Assembly: GCA_964343835.1 (NCBI GenBank)
Contig: CAYFKR010000005.1
Span: forward strand, 62,001-126,000
DNA length: 64,000 nucleotides
Reading direction: 5' to 3'
Source: CALEMW01 sp964343835
GTDB taxonomy: Bacteria; Krumholzibacteriota; Krumholzibacteriia; LZORAL124-64-63
Positions 58,625 through 64,000 of the stretch are shown here, one piece after another. A model generated the notes under the pieces. It was not told the DNA's origin. It searched no databases and was given only the letters and a program-made list of their open reading frames with translations. The first letter of the stretch is position 1. Each line of letters starts with the position of its first letter. The translations under genes and the position numbers were made by a program.

Positions 58625-58734
58625 GGCCGACGGGACCTCCGTGGGGGGGCGATCAGGCTGTTAATCAAATCACATACAGGGGCAAGATAATAGGGTGCGA
58701 GGCCTGTCGAAAGAAAAACAAGCCCGTATTCGAC

Positions 58735-58767
58735 TGAAATATAAAAGGATAAGAGATCTCTGATATC
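58735..58767 (-). terminator. possible intrinsic terminator of the barrel gene
   Basis: On the minus strand a short imperfect hairpin around AGAGATCTCT (58752-58761), flanked by GATA/TATC, is followed by a T-rich stretch (CTTTTATATTT). It lies 13 bases after the stop at 58780. The stem is weak. Confidence 0.35.
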
Positions 58768-58779
58768 GGCGGGCGGCGA

Positions 58780-59397
58780 TCAGGGGCGGATGCCGATCAC
58801 CACGCCTGCGGACCAGCCCGTCAGCGTCGAGCCATCCTCCGGCACCTCGGAGAACGCGACCAGATCGCGCCCGGCCCGCATTTCCAGGCTGGCCTTGTCG
58901 AACACCACGCCCGCGGCGAACTCCACGCCGGGGATCCAGTCGCGCTCGTCGTAGATGTCGCCGCCGATGTCGGAGCCGAACACGGAGTCGTCCACGGAGG
59001 CCAACCGGCGATCCAGGCGCGGGCCGAGGGCGATGAAGAGGATGCGGTCATCGGTCCGGCGCTCGAAGCGGGGGAGGATCGTCAGGCTCACCACGTCGAT
59101 GCGATTGTCCCACTGGGAGAAGAGCACGGGCCCGCCGTCCTCCTGGCCCAGCACGTGGAACTTGGCGCCGCGTTGCACATAGGCCAGCTCGGTGGTCAGG
59201 CCCAGGCCGGTGCGCACGGCCCAGTCGGCGAACGCGCCGACGGTCAGGCCTCGCCGGTCCTCCAGTCCGTGCCGCGAACCAGAAGGATCGGCGGACAGGT
59301 TCGTGACCTGCATCCCCACCTTCGCCCCGTAGTCGTCGAGGCTCAGGGCGGAAGCGGCGACGGGCAGGACGAGCAGCAATGCGACGACGATCCTCAT
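58780..59397 (-). CDS. outer-membrane beta-barrel protein (PorT-like)
   Basis: The 205-residue protein has a signal peptide (MRIVVALLLVLPVAASALS) and alternating amphipathic strands typical of the OMP_b-brl_2/PorT-like family: YGAKVGMQVTNLS, GLTVGAFADWAVRTGLGLTT, ELAYVQRGAKF, DVVSLTILPRFERR and final WSAGVVIGIRP. These barrels are common in FCB bacteria; most have no assigned function. The start at 59397 follows GGAGG. It is separated by 20 bases from the DUF418 gene and could be co-transcribed with it. Confidence 0.75.
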   Translation of the reverse strand: MRIVVALLLVLPVAASALSLDDYGAKVGMQVTNLSADPSGSRHGLEDRRGLTVGAFADWAVRTGLGLTTELAYVQRGAKFHVLGQEDGGPVLFSQWDNRIDVVSLTILPRFERRTDDRILFIALGPRLDRRLASVDDSVFGSDIGGDIYDERDWIPGVEFAAGVVFDKASLEMRAGRDLVAFSEVPEDGSTLTGWSAGVVIGIRP

Positions 59398-59417
59398 GAC
59401 ATCCTCCGGAATCCGTT

Positions 59418-60659
59418 TCACGATACGCGCTTCATGGGCTGCCGCCTGCGGTACGACAGGCTCCGCCACAACCACTCCGCCGGCCCGAATCGGAACCGCG
59501 CCAGCCACCACGGCGACCACGCCAGCTGCAGCGCCCAGATCGCCACCACCAGGGCGGCCTGTCCCACACGCGGCACCCGCCCGAACAACCCCAGCCCCGT
59601 GCCCGTGAAGATCAGCACGCAGAGCACCGTCTGGGACAGGTAGTTGGTCAGGGCCATGCGGCCCGCGGCCTTCAGGCGGGTCTGCAGCACGGCCGCGGCG
59701 CCTGAGCGTCGGACCAGCATCCACAGCGAGATCCAGCCCAGGGTCATGGGGATGCTGCCCCAGTACGAGTACTGGCCCAGGTGGAAGAACGACGGGATCA
59801 CGTCCCACTCGATGGCGAGGGTGCGCCAGTTCCCCCACATCGTCAACGCCAGTCCGACGGGGAAGCCGATCAGCAGCCAGCGTCGGTACGTCCGCTCGTC
59901 CGCGTCGCCGCTCAGGAAGCCGGAACGGTAGAGGGCCATGCCCAGGAGCATCACGCCCATGCCCCGCCAGAACATGAACCAGGGCAGCACCGTGGCGTGC
60001 ATGAACGCCGAGCCCTTGATGCGGTGCTTCGACTGCTCGGCGTAGCTGCCCTGCATGTCGGCCACCTCGGCATCGATCTCCTCCTGGGGTGGGAAGAAAC
60101 CCTGCTCCATCTCGATCACGGTCTCCTCGGGCCAGAACCGGCTGGACCACCCGGACAGGCACGACAGCGACGACCCGATCAGCAGAAAGATCATGGACCA
60201 GACCACCAGCTTCCGCACCGACGACCGCCGCCACAGGAACAGCCACAGCCCGCACACGGCGTACGTCACCAGGATGTCCCCGTGCCACAGGGCGTAGGCG
60301 TGGATCAGGCCGATGACCAGCAGCCAGCCCATGCGCCGGTAGTGGAGTCCGGCGAAGCCGCGGCCCGCGGCGTGGGCGCGATCCGACATCAGGGCCACGC
60401 CGGCACCGAAGAGCAGGGAGAAGAGGGTGATGAACTTGCTCTCGAAGAGCAGGTCGCCGATCCACCACACCAGGCCGTTGAGGCCCGACATGTCGCCGAA
60501 ACTGGTGGGGAAGAAGTAGGCGGAGCCCGGCATGCCGTAGCTCTGCACGTTCATCACCAGGATGCCCAGCACGGCGAAGCCGCGGAGCAGGTCGAGGGCG
60601 TCGATACGGTCGGTGCCGGCGACGGGGACGGCGCGGGTCGGCGTGGTGGTCTCTGTCAC
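59418..60659 (-). CDS. DUF418 (YeiB-like) membrane protein
   Basis: The 413-residue membrane protein has about ten helices and the conserved opening RIDALDLLRGFAVLGILVMN of the DUF418/YeiB-like family, distantly related to acyltransferase-3/heparan acetyltransferase folds. Other landmarks are FITLFSLLFGAGVALMSDR and, in the C-terminal DUF418 region, GRMALTNYLSQTVLCVLIF and QLAWSPWWLARFRFGPAEWL. Its biochemical role is not established; some YeiB-like proteins are proposed to modify envelope glycans. It diverges from the asparagine-synthase-like gene. Confidence 0.87.
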   Translation of the reverse strand: MTETTTPTRAVPVAGTDRIDALDLLRGFAVLGILVMNVQSYGMPGSAYFFPTSFGDMSGLNGLVWWIGDLLFESKFITLFSLLFGAGVALMSDRAHAAGRGFAGLHYRRMGWLLVIGLIHAYALWHGDILVTYAVCGLWLFLWRRSSVRKLVVWSMIFLLIGSSLSCLSGWSSRFWPEETVIEMEQGFFPPQEEIDAEVADMQGSYAEQSKHRIKGSAFMHATVLPWFMFWRGMGVMLLGMALYRSGFLSGDADERTYRRWLLIGFPVGLALTMWGNWRTLAIEWDVIPSFFHLGQYSYWGSIPMTLGWISLWMLVRRSGAAAVLQTRLKAAGRMALTNYLSQTVLCVLIFTGTGLGLFGRVPRVGQAALVVAIWALQLAWSPWWLARFRFGPAEWLWRSLSYRRRQPMKRVS

Positions 60660-60799
60660 GGTCGGACTCCTCGGTCGGGGGCCGGGGGATCGTAGCGGCT
60701 CCGCGCCCCTACGTCACCAGCCGTGGTTGGATGCACGCCGTTGTGCTAGTTTCTCCGGCGAGCCGGACGGACCCGGCCCGCGACCCCATGGAGGACCCC

Positions 60800-62695
60800 A
60801 TGCCCGGCATCTACGGCGCCGTCTCCCTGCGCCCCGACCGCGATCCCGCCCCCGTCGCCGACGCCATGCGCCGCCTGCTCTCCCACCAGGACTGGTACGG
60901 CCGCGCCGACGCCCGTCGCCCCGGCACCGCCCTGGGCGCCCTGTCGTGCAACCCGGCCTTTGCAGCCGAGCGTCATCTCGCGCAGGTCGACGGCGTCACG
61001 CTGCTGATCGAGGGCACCGCCCTGACCATCGACGGCGACCACGTGCCCGACGACACCCCCGGCCTCGCCCGCCGCCTCCTGGACCTCTACCTCTCCGACG
61101 GCGACGCCTTCGTCGACCGCGTGACCGGCCACTTCAACCTGGTCGTCGACGACACCCGCACCGGTCGCCTCACCGTCCTCAACGACCACCTCGGCTTCGC
61201 TCACCTGTACTGGTACGTGGACGACGACGTGCTGCTGTTCGCCCCCGAACTCAAGGCCTTCCTGGGCTGGCGCGGCCTCGACCGCACCCCCGACCACGGC
61301 GCCATGGCCACCATGCTGGCCAAGGAATGCCCCTATGGCTCCGACACCTTCCTGGCCCGGGCCAAGATCCTGCCCCCCGGCGCCCGCCTCGTGCTGCAGG
61401 ACGGCGCCGCCCGGGTTGAGCGCACCTTCACCCCGTCGTTCCGCTCCGAGGAGGACCGCACCACCGCCGACCGCGTGGACGAGGCCTACGCCCTCTTCCA
61501 GCGCTCCTCCGCCAAGCGCCTCCAGTCCCACCATTCGGGACGCGTGCTCGTGGCGGTCTCCGGCGGCCTCGACTCGCGCCTTCTGCTCCACCACGCCCGC
61601 GAACGCGGCGACGACCTGGAGCTCTTCACCTACGGCCAGCCCGGCTGCAACGAGACCGAGATCTCCCGCGAGACCTGCCGAGCCCTGGGCCTCGAGCACC
61701 GCTGGCGCCTGATCGAGACGAACCCCGACTGGCTGGGCAAGTACGCCCGCCGCGCCGTCTGGCTCAACGACGGCCAGGTCAACGCCCGCAACGCCACCCT
61801 CGTGGCCCTCGCCCAGGAGCACGGCCCCGGCCCGCACCCCTACATCAGCGGCATCCTCGGCCCGTACATGTCCATCGGGACGGGTCACTACTGCCGCGAG
61901 GCGGACCTCGTTCCCGTCTCCGACATCGACGACCTGCGCCGCAGCGTGATCCGCTTCAGCGGCGTGGAGGACGGCAGCGCCCGCTTCGACGGCTCCATGG
62001 AGCCGGATGTCGCGGCGAAGCTCCGTGACCTCGCCCGCGATCGTATCTGGGAGTCCTTCGACGAGCACCGCCACGCCCCTACCTTCGGCGACGCCAAGAT
62101 GCTCCACATGCACGCCAACATGGGCCGCCGCATGCAGGCCGCCGTCTACGCCAACCGCTACTACTTCCACGACCTGATTCCCTTCGTGGACCCGGAGCTC
62201 TTCGACTTCTACCTGCGCCTGCCGCCCCGCGCCAAGTGGCGCAACGAGATCTACCAGGAGATGTACCGCACCCGCATGCCCGAGCTGGCCCGCGTGCGCT
62301 GGAGCCGCACGGATCTGGACCTGTTCGCGTCCGATGAGGAGGTGGACCGCTCCCTCGCGGCCCGTCACCGCTACCTGGAGCGCCTGAAGAAGATCCGCCG
62401 CTGGTCGTTCGGACGGTTGAATCCCCGCAGCCGCTACGCCTACAACCACCGCGAGGTGTGGCTGCGCACGAACCGCGTGTTCCGGTCCGAACTGCTGGGC
62501 GTGCTGCGCGACGTGCGGGCCACCGGCTGCGACCTGTTCTCCCAGGAGCGGGTGGATCGCCTGATCCGCGGCTTCGACCTGGGGCGCGACTGGCTCTACG
62601 CCGACCTCGGCCAGATCTACGCGGTGTGCGTGTGGCATCAGCTGTTCCTGCAGGACGATCACGGGGCGGCGGATCTGGGGCCACGGAGCTCGTGA
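60800..62695 (+). CDS. asparagine-synthase-like ATP-dependent amide ligase without glutaminase cysteine
   Basis: The 631-residue protein has the two-domain plan of asparagine synthetase B. An Ntn-type N-terminal domain covers about 1-190, but the nucleophile Cys2 is absent (MPGIYGAV instead of MCGI). The synthase domain has an intact ATP-pyrophosphatase loop, S254-S259 in VAVSGGLDSRLLL, and a C-terminal region with FVDPELFDFYLRLPP. It therefore cannot take ammonia from glutamine in the usual way and may form another amide, as do beta-lactam synthetase and lasso-peptide cyclases. ATG 60800 follows GGAGG by five bases; ATG 60788 is an in-frame alternative. An extended -10 (TGCTAGTTT) lies at 60744-60752. 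No biosynthetic neighbours are evident. Confidence 0.85.
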   Translation: MPGIYGAVSLRPDRDPAPVADAMRRLLSHQDWYGRADARRPGTALGALSCNPAFAAERHLAQVDGVTLLIEGTALTIDGDHVPDDTPGLARRLLDLYLSDGDAFVDRVTGHFNLVVDDTRTGRLTVLNDHLGFAHLYWYVDDDVLLFAPELKAFLGWRGLDRTPDHGAMATMLAKECPYGSDTFLARAKILPPGARLVLQDGAARVERTFTPSFRSEEDRTTADRVDEAYALFQRSSAKRLQSHHSGRVLVAVSGGLDSRLLLHHARERGDDLELFTYGQPGCNETEISRETCRALGLEHRWRLIETNPDWLGKYARRAVWLNDGQVNARNATLVALAQEHGPGPHPYISGILGPYMSIGTGHYCREADLVPVSDIDDLRRSVIRFSGVEDGSARFDGSMEPDVAAKLRDLARDRIWESFDEHRHAPTFGDAKMLHMHANMGRRMQAAVYANRYYFHDLIPFVDPELFDFYLRLPPRAKWRNEIYQEMYRTRMPELARVRWSRTDLDLFASDEEVDRSLAARHRYLERLKKIRRWSFGRLNPRSRYAYNHREVWLRTNRVFRSELLGVLRDVRATGCDLFSQERVDRLIRGFDLGRDWLYADLGQIYAVCVWHQLFLQDDHGAADLGPRSS

Positions 62696-62702
62696 TGACA
62701 CA

Positions 62703-62763
62703 CTCGTTAGGGCAGTTAGTGGATCAGTCTATAGTGGACTAGTCCACTACCTGCCCGAACGAG
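62703..62763. repeat. palindromic inverted repeat in intergenic region
   Basis: The arms 62703-62723 and 62743-62763 match at 19 of 21 positions. A perfect 18-base palindrome (TAGTGGACTAGTCCACTA, 62732-62749) overlaps the right arm, so TAGTGGA occurs twice direct and once inverted. It could be a terminator for the gene ending at 62695 or an operator for the gene starting at 62870. The rest of the 174-base gap shows no clear promoter. Confidence 0.7.
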
Positions 62764-62869
62764 TATGCAATCGCGGGCTCCCCACCCCGGCGCACCTTGC
62801 GCCCGAACCCCGCCCTGTGGCATCCTCGCCGACGAAACCCAACGTTCAACACCGGTCGGGGAGGTCGGC

Positions 62870-63325
62870 ATGGCGAAGTTCACCCTGCACGTCAACGGAC
62901 AGCGGCACGAGGCGGACGTCCCGCCCGACATGCCCCTGCTCTGGGTCCTGCGCGACGTCCTCGGCCTCAAGGGCACCAAGTACGGCTGCGGCGCCGCCGA
63001 GTGCGGCACCTGCACGGTGCTGCTGGGCGACGAGGCCGTCCGCTCCTGCGTGACCACCATCGCCGACGTCGGCGACGCCGAGGTCACCACCATCGAGGGT
63101 CTCGGCGGCGACCATCCCCTCCAGCGTGCCTGGATCGAGGACGAGGTCCCCCAGTGCGGCTACTGCCAGCCGGGCCAGATCCTCCAGGCCGCGGCCCTCC
63201 TGAAGGAGACGCCCCACCCCACCGACGAGCAGATCGACGCCGCCATGAGCGGCAACCTCTGCCGCTGCGGCACCTACCAGCGCATCAAGCGCGCCGTTCA
63301 CAAGGTCGCGGGAGGTGGGTCATGA
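62870..63325 (+). CDS. [2Fe-2S]-binding subunit of molybdenum hydroxylase (IorA-type)
   Basis: The 151-residue protein is the small iron-sulfur subunit of xanthine oxidase family enzymes. The plant-type cluster uses C40, C45, C48 and C60 (CGAAECGTC); the second cluster uses C96, C99, C131 and C133 (CGYC and CRC). It shuttles electrons between the molybdenum subunit and an acceptor. GAGG lies six bases before ATG 62870; the frame is open upstream to 62765 but that segment is not part of the family. It overlaps the next gene by ATGA, forming a coupled pair of isoquinoline 1-oxidoreductase type. Confidence 0.93.
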   Translation: MAKFTLHVNGQRHEADVPPDMPLLWVLRDVLGLKGTKYGCGAAECGTCTVLLGDEAVRSCVTTIADVGDAEVTTIEGLGGDHPLQRAWIEDEVPQCGYCQPGQILQAAALLKETPHPTDEQIDAAMSGNLCRCGTYQRIKRAVHKVAGGGS

Positions 63326-64000
63326 GCGGGACCGTGAATCTGAGCCGCCGTCGCTTCCTGAAGACCGCCGGCGTCGCCGCGGGCGGCCTCGTCGTCGCCA
63401 CGCATCTGCCCTGGGACAAGGTCTTCGCCGCGGAGAACGGATCGGAAGCCGCCGTCCTCGAGCCCAACGCCCTGATCGCCGTGGGTCGCGACGGGCGCGT
63501 GACCATGCAGTTCACCTGGTGCGAGCTGGGGCAGGGAGCCATGACGTCGCTGGCGATGGTCGTGGCCGACGAGCTGTGCGTGGACCCGGACGCGGTGGAC
63601 GTGGAGACCCCGGTGTGGGAGCCGAAGTTCGGCTACAACGTCACCGGCGGCAGCCAGAGCATGCGCAACAGCTGGGTGCCCCTGCGCCAGGCCGCCGCGG
63701 CAGCGCGCGTCATGCTGATCGGCGCCGCGGCCGAGGCCATGGGTGCGCCGGCGGCAGAGTGCGTCGCGGTGGACGGCCACGTGGTGCACGAGCCCAGCGG
63801 GCGCCGCATGCACTACGGCGAGCTGGCCGAGCCCGCATCGCACCGCGCCGTTCCCGACGATCCGCCTCTCCGCGAGCGGGCCGACCACGTGGTGATCGGT
63901 ACCTGCCGTCCGCGCCGCGACACGCCGGCCAAGGTCCGCGGCGAGGCCGTGTTCGGCTTCGACCTGGACCGGCCGGGGCTGCTGCGGGCCGCGTCGCTGC
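63322..64000 (+). CDS. molybdopterin-binding subunit of aldehyde/isoquinoline oxidoreductase (partial)
   Basis: About 226 N-terminal residues are visible before the window ends. A twin-arginine signal (SRRRFLKTAGVAAGGLVVAT) indicates Tat export of the folded, cofactor-loaded enzyme. The sequence then follows the IorB family: NALIAVGRDGRVTMQFTWCE, LGQGAMTSLAMVVADELCVD, GYNVTGGSQSMRNSWVPLRQ and TCRPRRDTPAKVRGEAVFGF. In this family the molybdenum domain is split differently from xanthine oxidase, with no FAD subunit, and electrons go to a periplasmic acceptor. The substrate, probably an aldehyde or N-heterocycle, cannot be told. Coupled by ATGA to the iron-sulfur gene. Confidence 0.9.
   Translation, partial: MSGTVNLSRRRFLKTAGVAAGGLVVATHLPWDKVFAAENGSEAAVLEPNALIAVGRDGRVTMQFTWCELGQGAMTSLAMVVADELCVDPDAVDVETPVWEPKFGYNVTGGSQSMRNSWVPLRQAAAAARVMLIGAAAEAMGAPAAECVAVDGHVVHEPSGRRMHYGELAEPASHRAVPDDPPLRERADHVVIGTCRPRRDTPAKVRGEAVFGFDLDRPGLLRAASL

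Overview
The window is G+C-rich chromosomal DNA (about two thirds G+C or more by eye) from an uncultured-type Gram-negative bacterium. Seven secreted proteins end in a FlgD-like Ig fold / type IX secretion (T9SS) type-A sorting domain with the signature PNPFNPxTxIxF and a basic last residue. Outer-membrane barrels, lipoproteins, RND pumps and an acidobacterial/planctomycete-type ECF sigma factor with a Ser/Thr kinase are also present. Together these suggest the FCB/Eisenbacteria-Krumholzibacteriota kind of lineage; this is inference, as no rRNA or universal marker gene is present. I see no rRNA, tRNA, CRISPR array or insertion sequence, and no gene-free gap above about 260 bases.

Layout. 1-7 kb: a cut-off M20 amidohydrolase, a beta-hydroxyacid dehydrogenase, an exported phage-tail-sheath homologue carrying a sorting domain, and a large Asp-box/BNR propeller protein. 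7-11.4 kb: an AEC permease and monomeric isocitrate dehydrogenase pair, then an ATP-grasp ligase. 11.4-16.4 kb: small secreted proteins, a membrane polyferredoxin, a lipoprotein, a LysM glycosidase-like protein and a ferritin-like protein. 16.4-28.9 kb: two orphan hybrid histidine kinases around two more sorting-domain proteins. 29-38.9 kb: an RND efflux operon (adaptor plus two permeases) apparently split by a lower-G+C propeller gene. 39.1-47.9 kb: a probable regulatory island in which an ECF sigma factor and a receptor-like Ser/Thr kinase lie between two sorting-domain genes, both preceded by the same bipartite promoter-like motif. 47.9-54.6 kb: STAS protein, DUF2330 protein, small envelope proteins and a pair of DUF3857/transglutaminase proteins. 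54.7-58.6 kb: a compact operon of holo-ACP synthase, acyl/acetyl-CoA synthetase, dedicated ACP, KBL-like alpha-oxoamine synthase and a small protein. 58.8-64 kb: a barrel protein, a DUF418 membrane protein, an asparagine-synthase-like protein without the glutaminase cysteine, and the first two genes of a molybdenum hydroxylase.

The most unusual items are the secreted tail-sheath fusion (1887-3284), the candidate sigma/kinase regulon with two identical promoter-like elements (39050-39080 and 44252-44282), the ACP-coupled oxoamine synthase operon, and the low-G+C gene inserted in the RND operon.
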